A stretch of 5,413 nt of DNA, taken from assembly GCA_900321145.1 (NCBI GenBank), contig ONVB01000200.1, positions 1 to 5,413 of the forward strand, read 5' to 3'. Position numbers and translations under genes: made by a program. Below, one piece after another: positions 1 through 5,208 of this stretch (positions are counted from its first letter, which is position 1; every line of letters begins with the position of its first letter). The notes under the pieces were generated by a model. That model was not told where the DNA came from. It did no database searches and was given only the letters and a program-made list of their open reading frames with translations. This stretch comes from an uncultured Eubacteriales bacterium. GTDB lineage: Bacteria; Bacillota; Clostridia; Lachnospirales; Lachnospiraceae.

Positions 1-1385
1 GTATATCCGTCGGCCGGGATCACATCCGTCACCTTCGGCTGCCCCGCGGTTATCGTTCCGGTCTTATCGAGTACAACTACGGCCGCTTTCCCGGTTTCTT
101 CAAGCGAAACAGCCGTTTTATACAGGATGCCGTTCTTTGCGCCGACACCGTTTCCAACCATGATGGCTACGGGAGTAGCCAGTCCCAAAGCACACGGACA
201 GCTTATCACAAGGACCGCAACCGCTCTCGTGAGCGCTGTTGCTGCCGGTTCGCCCGCGAGCATCCATACCGCAAATGTTACTATAGCGATTCCGATGACC
301 GCAGGCACGAAGATTCCCGATACCTTATCAGCTATCTTCGCTATCGGAGCTTTGGTTGCCGCCGCATCACTGACCATGCGGATGATCTGTGAGAGCGTGG
401 TATCCTCACCGACACCGGTAGCCCTGCATCTGATAAATCCCGATTCGTTTATGGTAGCCGCGGATACCCTGTCTCCCGCCTCCTTATCAACCGGGATACT
501 CTCCCCGGTAAGAGCAGACTCGTTCACTGCACTGCTGCCGTCAAGCACCACTCCGTCTACAGGGATGCTGTCTCCGGGGCGCACCGCAATTATATCACCC
601 ACCTTTACCTGCTCTATGGGAACTACAGTCTCCTCCCCATCCTTTATCACTCTGGCCGTCTTCGGCGCAAGCTTCATAAGCCCCTTTAAGGCATCGGTCG
701 TCTTTCCCTTGGACCTTGCCTCAAGCAGCTTACCCACGGTGATAAGTGTCAGTATCATGGCTGCGGACTCAAAATAAAAGTCCATCATATAGTCCGCAAC
801 CGCCGCGTCATCACCGTCAGCCGATGCCCTTGTCATGGCAAAGAGCACGTACAGACTCCACAGGAAGGATGCGGACGATCCAAGCGCAACAAGGGCATCC
901 ATATTGGGTGCCCTGTGCAAAATACTCTTAAATCCGCTTATGAAAAACTTCTGGTTAATGACCATTATCAGTCCGGTCAGGATCAGCTGCGACAATCCCA
1001 TGGCAATATGGTTATCGTCATAAAAGTGCGGAAGCGGCCAGTCCCACATCATATGTCCCATAGACATATACATAAGAGGTAGCAGCAGAGCAAGCGAAGC
1101 TATAAGCCTCTTCTTTAGCACCGGTGTCTCTTTGTCAGAAAGTGAATCCTCATCCGAAGAGCGCGACGGCCCCGCCGCCTGCGCCTTTCCCTTAAGGCCT
1201 GCTCCGTATCCCGCATTCTCGACTGCCCGGATTATATCCTCATCCGCGGCCGAACCCTCTATTCCCATAGAATTTGTAAGTAAGCTTACCGAACATGTAT
1301 CCACTCCGGGAACCGAAGAAACGGCTTTTTCCACACGCGCCGCACATGCTGCACAGCTCATTCCCGTAACGGAGTATTGTCTCAT
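1..1385 (-). CDS. copA: Copper-exporting P1B-type ATPase (CopA), N-terminal 461 residues, cut at window edge
   Basis: Cu(+)-translocating P-type ATPase that pumps cuprous ions out of the cytoplasm using ATP. Translating the minus strand from ATG 1385-1383 gives an open frame to the window edge. One N-terminal heavy-metal-binding domain carries GMSCAAC (residues 8-14). An acidic linker (about 66-90) follows, then membrane segments near 93-110, 129-148, 163-184 and 202-220. The actuator domain has TGES at 293-296. Two more membrane segments (about 354-377 and 384-408) include the copper-site motif CPC at 396-398. The phosphorylation motif DKTGT begins at Asp440 (codon 66-68). The rest of the P-domain, the N-domain and the last two helices lie outside the window. 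GGGAGG sits 7-8 bases before the ATG. It is the third gene of a leftward unit, 44 bases after dus. CPC plus the N-terminal CxxC favours Cu(I)/Ag(I) over Zn/Cd. No CopZ, CsoR or CopY gene is visible. Confidence 0.96.
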   Translation of the reverse strand, partial: MRQYSVTGMSCAACAARVEKAVSSVPGVDTCSVSLLTNSMGIEGSAADEDIIRAVENAGYGAGLKGKAQAAGPSRSSDEDSLSDKETPVLKKRLIASLALLLPLMYMSMGHMMWDWPLPHFYDDNHIAMGLSQLILTGLIMVINQKFFISGFKSILHRAPNMDALVALGSSASFLWSLYVLFAMTRASADGDDAAVADYMMDFYFESAAMILTLITVGKLLEARSKGKTTDALKGLMKLAPKTARVIKDGEETVVPIEQVKVGDIIAVRPGDSIPVDGVVLDGSSAVNESALTGESIPVDKEAGDRVSAATINESGFIRCRATGVGEDTTLSQIIRMVSDAAATKAPIAKIADKVSGIFVPAVIGIAIVTFAVWMLAGEPAATALTRAVAVLVISCPCALGLATPVAIMVGNGVGAKNGILYKTAVSLEETGKAAVVVLDKTGTITAGQPKVTDVIPADGY

Positions 1386-1417
1386 TATCTGTCCTCCCTT
1401 ATACAATGCGATGCAAA

Positions 1418-1436
1418 ATTATGACTTCGTCATAAT
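1418..1436 (-). repeat. Perfect 8-3-8 inverted repeat spanning the dus stop codon, upstream of copA
   Basis: The sequence is ATTATGAC, a three-base centre, then GTCATAAT, all 16 arm positions matching. It covers the dus stop codon and lies 32 bases before the copA start. On the leftward strand it is followed by TTTT, so it could be a weak AT-rich attenuator with a GAA triloop. It could equally be an operator for copA, whose only nearby -10-like sequence (TATAAG, just before the ribosome site) has no good -35. It does not match the CopY box (TACAnnTGTA). Function is not established. Confidence 0.5.
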
Positions 1437-2356
1437 CGCGCCTCCCTTGTTAATCCATATACTATCGATCTGTATTCCGCAAGACTGCCGGTCTTTCTTA
1501 TCCTCTTGACGGTCTTTTCGTCCGCCTTCAGATAATCACACATATAAAGCATAAGCTCCTTCATGTGAAACAAAAGCGGAGTGTCACCCGACATCTCCTC
1601 CTTATACTCATCAAAAATGCGGTCATGAAAAGCCTGAAATCTCTCCATATCATAAGCCGGTTCACTGCCCGAAAGAATGAGCGCAAGCTCCGGATTCCTC
1701 AAGAGTCCCCGTCCTATCATGACACAGGTTGTATCCGGCGCGGCTTCAAGCAGCCTTTTATAGCCTGCCTCATCGGTTATATCCCCGTTATAAGCAACAG
1801 GAAAAGGCAGACTGTCCGCTGCCTTTTTATATGCATCTATATGAGGTTCTCCGGTATACAGCTCTTTTTTGATACGCGGGTGTACTATAAGCTCCTTTAC
1901 GGGATACTGCCTGAATATATCAAGTATCCCTTCCCACTCGTCTGTACTGTTCATACCGATACGCGTCTTGATCGATATCGGGAGCGGTGATCGCTCATAC
2001 ACCTTGTCCAAAAAAGCATCGAGTTCATCGGGCACATACAGGAATCCTGCTCCCCGTCTTTTGGCGACTACCGTTCCCGAAGGACACCCGAGGTTCAAGT
2101 TTACCTCATCGTAGCCAAGGTTTGCAAGTTTTTTTGTGATCGCCAGAAAGTGATCCGCATTGTTTGAAAGTATCTGAGGGATCACCCTAAGACCCTTGTT
2201 ATGCTCCGGGAGTATTTCGTTCTTCTCCTTATGCGAGAAGCTTACGTTTGATATAAACGGCGTGTAGTATGCCTCTACTCCGCCGTAATACTCCTGAAAA
2301 GCATTTCTGTATATATATGAAGTTATTCCCTCCATCGGGGCAAATGTAAACCTCAT
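1430..2356 (-). CDS. dus: tRNA-dihydrouridine synthase (Dus family)
   Basis: Flavoprotein that uses FMN and NADPH to reduce specific uridines to dihydrouridine in tRNA, in the cytoplasm. The 308 residues form a complete protein of usual Dus length. The N-terminal TIM-barrel opens with FAPMEGIT (5-12), the FMN-binding start of the family. NLNLGCPSG (87-94) holds the catalytic Cys91. IKTRIG (129-134) and VHPR (158-161) supply the Lys and His expected near the flavin and substrate uridine. YNGDI (189-193) and MIGRGLLRNP (213-222) are the phosphate-binding strands. The C-terminal helical domain starts near 235. The ATG is preceded by AAGGAG nine bases away. It sits 68 bases after the lipoprotein gene and 44 bases before copA, so co-transcription is likely. 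Dus genes often ride in unrelated operons, so its place here need not mean a metal role. The tRNA position modified cannot be told from the sequence. Confidence 0.95.
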   Translation of the reverse strand: MRFTFAPMEGITSYIYRNAFQEYYGGVEAYYTPFISNVSFSHKEKNEILPEHNKGLRVIPQILSNNADHFLAITKKLANLGYDEVNLNLGCPSGTVVAKRRGAGFLYVPDELDAFLDKVYERSPLPISIKTRIGMNSTDEWEGILDIFRQYPVKELIVHPRIKKELYTGEPHIDAYKKAADSLPFPVAYNGDITDEAGYKRLLEAAPDTTCVMIGRGLLRNPELALILSGSEPAYDMERFQAFHDRIFDEYKEEMSGDTPLLFHMKELMLYMCDYLKADEKTVKRIRKTGSLAEYRSIVYGLTREARL

Positions 2357-2386
2357 AAGTCTGTACTCCTTATATTTATCCTCATT

Positions 2387-2408
2387 ATGTCCGGAGGGAA
2401 TCCGGCAT
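2387..2408 (-). other. Small intergenic hairpin between the lipoprotein gene and dus
   Basis: CCGGA and TCCGG pair around a five-base loop, and ATG/CAT extends the stem after one bulged T. No T-run follows in the leftward direction, so it is not a convincing terminator. It could slow transcription or protect an mRNA end between the two genes. It supports read-through from the lipoprotein gene into dus rather than termination. Confidence 0.4.
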
Positions 2409-2424
2409 ATTTCAATCAGACAAA

Positions 2425-3453
2425 CTAATTCACTGCCTGCTTTAATACCTCCAAATTGCTTTTCATAACCGTCAGGTAGGTAGTTCCGGCCTCCACCTCT
2501 GCCTTTGTCTTCGACTGCATGGAGTCCATGGCAAGTATCTGCTTATCCTTTGACTTTGTGCTCTTTGCAACGGTTTCTGCAACCTTCTTGTTGCTTCCCT
2601 CTATTGTAAGTATGGTATTCAGTCCCAGCTCATCCGTCTTCTCGGCCAAAAATGCTATAGTCTCAAAGCTTGCTTCGGACTCTGCGGAACATCCTGAGAA
2701 AGCCGCATAGTATGAAAGTCCGTAATCGTCAACCATATATCTGAAAGGAAATCTGTCCGCAAAAAGAATTGTCTTGATGCTTCCCTCACTCACAGCCTTC
2801 TCATACTCTGCGTCAAGAACGGAAAGCTCTGCCTTATAAGCTTTAAGGTTTTCATCATAAACCGACGCATTTGACGGATCTGCCTTCTTCAGGCCTTCAG
2901 CTATAACATCACAGAGAGCCGAAGCATTCTTTAATGAAAGCCATACATGCTCATCATACTCGGTCTCATGCTCGTGATCCTCGTCCGCGTCTTCATGCTC
3001 GTGATCATGATCGTGCTCCATGCCTTCTACTTCTTCCTCCTCCTTCACCGAATCCCCAAGTGAATCCAAAAGATTTATAACCACCATGTCCTTATTGGTT
3101 GCCTCCTGTAAGGCATCCTCCACCCATTCGTCGGACTCGCCGCCCACATAGATGAACATATCGCAGGTCGAGATCGTCATTATATCCTCAGCAGTAGGCT
3201 GAAAGCTGTGAAGATCGGCACCGTTGTCCAAAAGCATTATCAGCTCTGCACCGGCCGGATTGCTGCCCAGCAGGTTCTTCGTCCAGTCATACTCAGGGAA
3301 TATGGTAGTTACTATCTTCGGTCCGCCTTCATTACCTGCCTGTGTATCCGTGGCACTTTTTGCTCCTGTTGTGCTTCCCTTTGCGTTTCCGCAAGCACAA
3401 AGCCCGCAGAGCATAAGGGCGCAAACAGCGATCAGTGTAATTATCTTCTTCAT
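2425..3453 (-). CDS. znuA: Zinc-type metal ABC transporter substrate-binding lipoprotein (ZnuA/AdcA-like)
   Basis: Cluster A-I substrate-binding protein: captures a transition metal, probably Zn(2+), outside the membrane and hands it to an ABC permease. The 342 residues start with a lipoprotein signal (MKK, hydrophobic 4-20, lipobox LCAC with Cys21 as the lipid-modified residue). A Ser/Thr-rich spacer runs to about 45. The first metal ligand region is DLHSFQP (His82). A Glu/Asp/His-rich loop (about 137-168, seven His at 147-162) is the hallmark that separates Zn from Mn binders. The second ligand region is DEHVWLS (His169). Where many ZnuA proteins have a third His, this one reads FADRFPF (231-237), with Ala and Asp. 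GCSAESEASF (254-263) follows. AGGAGG lies ten bases before the ATG. No permease or ATPase gene follows; dus and copA do. Zn is the best guess, Mn or another metal is possible. Confidence 0.9.
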   Translation of the reverse strand: MKKIITLIAVCALMLCGLCACGNAKGSTTGAKSATDTQAGNEGGPKIVTTIFPEYDWTKNLLGSNPAGAELIMLLDNGADLHSFQPTAEDIMTISTCDMFIYVGGESDEWVEDALQEATNKDMVVINLLDSLGDSVKEEEEVEGMEHDHDHEHEDADEDHEHETEYDEHVWLSLKNASALCDVIAEGLKKADPSNASVYDENLKAYKAELSVLDAEYEKAVSEGSIKTILFADRFPFRYMVDDYGLSYYAAFSGCSAESEASFETIAFLAEKTDELGLNTILTIEGSNKKVAETVAKSTKSKDKQILAMDSMQSKTKAEVEAGTTYLTVMKSNLEVLKQAVN

Positions 3454-3482
3454 CTTTTTGTCATCCTCCTAATTCCAATTTG

Positions 3483-3500
3483 AAAACCGATACCGATTTT
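3483..3500. promoter_or_regulatory. Imperfect palindrome over the -10 and start region of the znuA-like promoter
   Basis: AAAACCG, four bases, CGATTTT: six of seven arm positions match. It overlaps the -10 (3496-3501) and the expected transcription start, a usual place for a repressor site. The same bases also contain a short direct repeat (CCGATACCGAT). The cognate regulator is unknown. Confidence 0.35.
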
Positions 3501-3524
3501 AACACCGGCCTTTATGCTTGTCAA
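3496..3524 (-). promoter_or_regulatory. Sigma-A type promoter for the znuA-dus-copA unit
   Basis: On the minus strand, TTGACA (3524-3519) and TAAAAT (3501-3496) are separated by exactly 17 bases. The -35 is a perfect consensus and the -10 matches five of six. Transcription would begin near 3489, giving a leader of about 35 bases before the ATG at 3453. No other good promoter is seen for the two downstream genes. Confidence 0.8.
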
Positions 3525-3532
3525 GAATAAAA

Positions 3533-3547
3533 TGAAAATCATTTCCA
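3533..3547. promoter_or_regulatory. Fur/Zur-like 7-1-7 box upstream of the znuA-like promoter
   Basis: TGAAAAT-C-ATTTCCA differs at one position from a perfect 7-1-7 palindrome. It resembles the TGAAAATnATTTTCA motif reported for Zur in actinobacteria, and the surrounding 19 bases (3528-3546) match the classic Fur box at 14 positions by eye. It lies eight bases upstream of the -35 of the znuA-like promoter and about 65 bases upstream of the divergent hydrolase promoter. A metal-uptake gene beside it makes metal-dependent control plausible. AT-rich sequence can mimic such boxes, so this is a candidate. Confidence 0.5.
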
Positions 3548-3611
3548 TTTTTATACATACACCGTTACAACACAGCCTCCGACCGCCGATCAGTAATCAA
3601 ACACAACATTC

Positions 3612-3640
3612 TTGCAAAAGAAAATATAAGATGATAAAAT
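3612..3640 (+). promoter_or_regulatory. Promoter for the alpha/beta-hydrolase gene
   Basis: TTGCAA (3612-3617), 17 bases, TAAAAT (3635-3640). Transcription would start near 3647, about 32 bases before the TTG start at 3679. This places the upstream in-frame ATG codons (3514 and 3631) before the transcript begins, which supports the shorter protein. Confidence 0.65.
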
Positions 3641-3678
3641 GCGTAATCATAACAAAAGAAAAACGGAGGATACCACAT

Positions 3679-4653
3679 TTGATCACAGATATCATCACTC
3701 TTTCCGAGGAAAGACATACCACCTTAGAGCTCTTTATCTTAGAGAATTCACCCGAGTTCCAGGACGGCAGAAAGCGCCCTGCGGTGCTTATCTGTCCCGG
3801 CGGCGGATATGCATATCTTTCGGACCGCGAGGCGGCGCCGATTGCCCTTCGCTACGCAGCCATGGGCTTCCACGCTTTCGTACTCCGATACGGAGTCAGG
3901 GAATACGCAGTAGCACCCGGACCGCTTAAGGATATCGCCGGAGCCATGAAGCTTATCAAGGATCACTCCGATGAGTGGCGCGTGGACAGGGACGCCGTGT
4001 TTGTGTCCGGTTTTTCCGCAGGCGCGCATGTCGCAGCTCAGCTCGGTGTCTTCTACGACAACAAAGATCTGCTGCCCGAGTATGCCGACGATACGGACTC
4101 CATACGCCCTGCAGGCATGATCCTCGCATATCCGGTTCTCGACCTGACCGAAACCACATCCAAGATGGATATGGGCATGCAGCCCGGCATGACCCCCGAG
4201 GAGTTCAACTTCGATCAGAAACACCCGAAGATGCCGCTCGACAGGATGTTTGTCTTCGACGAGAAGGAAAACCGTTACTTTATCAACTTCCGCGCAGCCA
4301 TGAATGCCTACATCTTCGACGGTCCCTACACCGATGAGCAGGAGCAGTTCTACTCTCTTAACAACCATATCAAGAGCACAACACCTCCCGCCTTCATCTG
4401 GCATGTATCGGGCGACGGACTTATCAAGACTGCCAATTCACTGAAGTTTGCCTATAAGCTCTTCGAAAACGGGATTGACTATGAGCTTCATATCTACGAG
4501 GGTGGCCAGCATGGTATAGCGCTTGCCGACTACGTGACCGCAAATGACTGGAGTCAGTATTACGAGCCCGCCTCGGGCTGGCACGCATTGTCGGTAGACT
4601 GGATCAACCGACTCACCGGCTTTAAGGAAAATGTAAAAAAGGCTTGCCGATAG
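3679..4653 (+). CDS. Alpha/beta-hydrolase, esterase type (BD-FAE / acetyl-esterase-like)
   Basis: Predicted serine hydrolase cleaving an ester, perhaps acetyl or other acyl groups on sugars. It has no signal peptide, so it acts in the cytoplasm. I start it at TTG 3679: GGAGG (3665-3669) stands nine bases upstream, similarity to the fold begins here, and a promoter lies at 3612-3640. This gives 324 residues. The frame stays open upstream to ATG 3514, but that stretch is low-complexity and overlaps the divergent promoter. CPGGGY (39-44) is the oxyanion-hole loop. GFSAG (111-115) gives nucleophile Ser113. The likely acid is Asp246 in HVSGDGLIKT, and the base is His278 in GGQHG. Residues about 130-235 form a cap-like insertion. 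The gene is monocistronic, and its last codons and stop lie within the terminator hairpin. The exact substrate cannot be told; a peptidase-like relative is less likely. Confidence 0.88.
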   Translation: MITDIITLSEERHTTLELFILENSPEFQDGRKRPAVLICPGGGYAYLSDREAAPIALRYAAMGFHAFVLRYGVREYAVAPGPLKDIAGAMKLIKDHSDEWRVDRDAVFVSGFSAGAHVAAQLGVFYDNKDLLPEYADDTDSIRPAGMILAYPVLDLTETTSKMDMGMQPGMTPEEFNFDQKHPKMPLDRMFVFDEKENRYFINFRAAMNAYIFDGPYTDEQEQFYSLNNHIKSTTPPAFIWHVSGDGLIKTANSLKFAYKLFENGIDYELHIYEGGQHGIALADYVTANDWSQYYEPASGWHALSVDWINRLTGFKENVKKACR

Positions 4654-4662
4654 GCAAGCCTT
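4639..4662 (-). terminator. Hairpin terminator at the end of the hydrolase gene, strongest in the leftward direction
   Basis: AAGGCTTGCC and GGCAAGCCTT form a perfect ten-base-pair stem around a four-base loop. Read leftward it is followed by TTTTTT (4640-4635), a classic intrinsic terminator. Read rightward the tail (TTAACCTTTG) is poor in T, so it ends the hydrolase transcript less efficiently. The hydrolase stop TAG (4651-4653) lies in the loop and first stem base. Confidence 0.8.
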
Positions 4663-4663
4663 A

Positions 4664-4794
4664 ACCTTTGTAAATATATTACCGATGCTCTCCGATTCTG
4701 CACCACAACAATATAATTTTACCACATTTCAAGAGTCATATTCAAGCCCAAAAAGCACCAATAAATACGCGGATTTCTTAGGCACTATTCCGTC
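4664..4794. other. Intergenic stretch without a supported protein gene
   Basis: AT-rich spacer between the hydrolase terminator and the promoter of the candidate RNA. No reading frame here has a ribosome site. The one structure I can support is the leftward promoter-like pair listed at 4716-4745. Confidence 0.5.
4716..4745 (-). promoter_or_regulatory. Possible leftward promoter facing the hydrolase terminator
   Basis: On the minus strand TTGAAT (4745-4740), 18 bases, TAAAAT (4721-4716). A transcript would begin near 4709 and reach the strong leftward terminator at 4639-4662, giving a short RNA of about 70-75 bases that overlaps the hydrolase 3' end in antisense. The reading frame here (GTG at 4725) has no ribosome site. 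AT-rich spacers produce such matches by chance. Confidence 0.3.
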
Positions 4795-4823
4795 TTGTAA
4801 AAGCCTTAAAACAGTGTTAATAT
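4795..4823 (+). promoter_or_regulatory. Promoter-like element for the candidate small RNA
   Basis: TTGTAA (4795-4800), 17 bases, TAATAT (4818-4823). Each hexamer matches consensus at four of six positions. Start would be near 4830, immediately before the hairpin-rich stretch. Confidence 0.45.
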
Positions 4824-4899
4824 CTACATATCAACTAAAGAGAGCCAGACAAAAAACATAAGGCTCGCCGGTTGTTTCGATAGAACGATTTTGATCCAA

Positions 4900-4914
4900 G
4901 GAGGTACGGACCAA
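4900..4914 (+). repeat. GGAGGTACGGNCCAA repeat, copy 1
   Basis: Matches copy 2 (5065-5079) at 14 of 15 bases, both preceded by GATC within a few bases. It carries a Shine-Dalgarno-like GGAGG that the local fold places in a hairpin loop, but no start codon follows (AAG where copy 2 has ATG). The variable base makes copy 1 GGACC and copy 2 GGTCC, which are complementary to each other. Confidence 0.7.
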
Positions 4915-5064
4915 AGGAGAGTTTAAAAGCACCCGCTTCAATCATCAGAGAATGAAACCGTGACACTCTTTATAAAGAAAATGTGGTATCAGGATACCGG
5001 GACAGGGTCATGATGGATTGATTCAAGAAGAAGGAATCGGGGAAGACCGGAAGAATTACAGATC

Positions 5065-5079
5065 GGAGGTACGGTCCAA
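5065..5079 (+). repeat. GGAGGTACGGNCCAA repeat, copy 2
   Basis: Second copy, 165 bases after the first. Its GGTCC can pair with GGACC of copy 1, or CGGTC can pair locally with GACCG at 5045-5049. The final A begins an ATG that opens only a five-codon frame closed by TAG at 5094-5096. Confidence 0.7.
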
Positions 5080-5096
5080 TGGGTACGTCACATTAG

Positions 5097-5131
5097 AAGG
5101 CCGCTATGGTAATAAAAACCGTAGCGGCCTT
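5097..5131 (+). terminator. Strong hairpin closing the candidate RNA
   Basis: AAGGCCGCTATGG pairs with CCGTAGCGGCCTT (13 pairs, one of them U-G in RNA) around a nine-base A-rich loop. The following bases (CCTCGTG) are not T-rich, so it is a stable 3' end or a weak terminator. The next hairpin (5159-5194) has TCTTTT on its rightward side and could act as backup. Confidence 0.6.
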
Positions 5132-5152
5132 CCTCGTGCGGGCGTGCTCATC

Positions 5153-5194
5153 AAAAAAAGCGCCCGGCTTGGGATAAATCCCATACCGGGCGCT
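5153..5194 (-). terminator. Intrinsic terminator of the GGGtGRT-protein gene
   Basis: Leftward, AGCGCCCGG pairs with CCGGGCGCT (5194-5186 with 5167-5159). The stem continues as an inner helix of TGGGAT with ATCCCA, and is followed directly by seven T (5159-5153). It begins 14 bases after the stop codon at 5209. On the other strand TCTTTT follows the stem, so it may work both ways. Confidence 0.9.
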
Positions 5195-5208
5195 GCTCTT
5201 TTGAAGTA

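Larger units (their letters stand above)
4830..5131 (+). ncRNA. Candidate structured small RNA, class not recognised
   Basis: About 300 bases with a promoter-like start, no convincing reading frame, many local hairpins and a strong final hairpin. Visible pairings: GAGCC 4842-4846 with GGCTC 4862-4866; TTGATCC 4891-4897 with GGACCAA 4908-4914 (one mismatch, loop AAGGAGGTAC); GGTAT 4985-4989 with ATACC 4994-4998 (loop CAGG); GGTC 5006-5009 with GACC 5045-5048 enclosing GATTC 5020-5024 with GAATC 5034-5038; and alternatively GACCG 5045-5049 with CGGTC 5072-5076. Ten GGA triplets fall between 4900 and 5067, several in or beside loops, as in RNAs that sequester CsrA. I do not see signature motifs of RNase P, tmRNA, SRP RNA, T-box or the common riboswitches. 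The strand is chosen from promoter, terminator and purine bias. The 3' end and even transcription are inferred. Confidence 0.5.

Noticed and set aside
127..777. Long rightward reading frame of 216 residues
   Set aside because: Antisense to copA, whose CPC, TGES and DKTGT motifs fix the real frame; no ribosome site or recognisable domain.
3514..3678. N-terminal extension of the hydrolase from ATG 3514 or 3631
   Set aside because: It overlaps the divergent promoter and Fur/Zur-like box, ATG 3631 lies inside the promoter spacer, and the residues are low-complexity. TTG 3679 has a good ribosome site.
3748..4404. Leftward 218-residue frame
   Set aside because: Complement of the hydrolase gene, which has a full catalytic triad; no ribosome site.
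4438..4725. Leftward 95-residue frame starting at GTG 4725
   Set aside because: No ribosome site; most of it runs antisense through the hydrolase and its terminator.
5065..5096. Mini-gene: GGAGG, then ATG at 5079 opening a five-codon frame (MGTSH) before a hairpin, like an attenuator leader
   Set aside because: There is no rightward gene downstream for it to control; too short to support as a peptide gene.
4830..5131. Known structured RNA (T-box, SAM, TPP, glycine or c-di-GMP riboswitch, 6S, SRP, tmRNA, RNase P)
   Set aside because: None of the signature motifs I know for these (for example AGGGTGGAACCGCG of T-boxes) is present, and no rightward gene follows as a riboswitch target.
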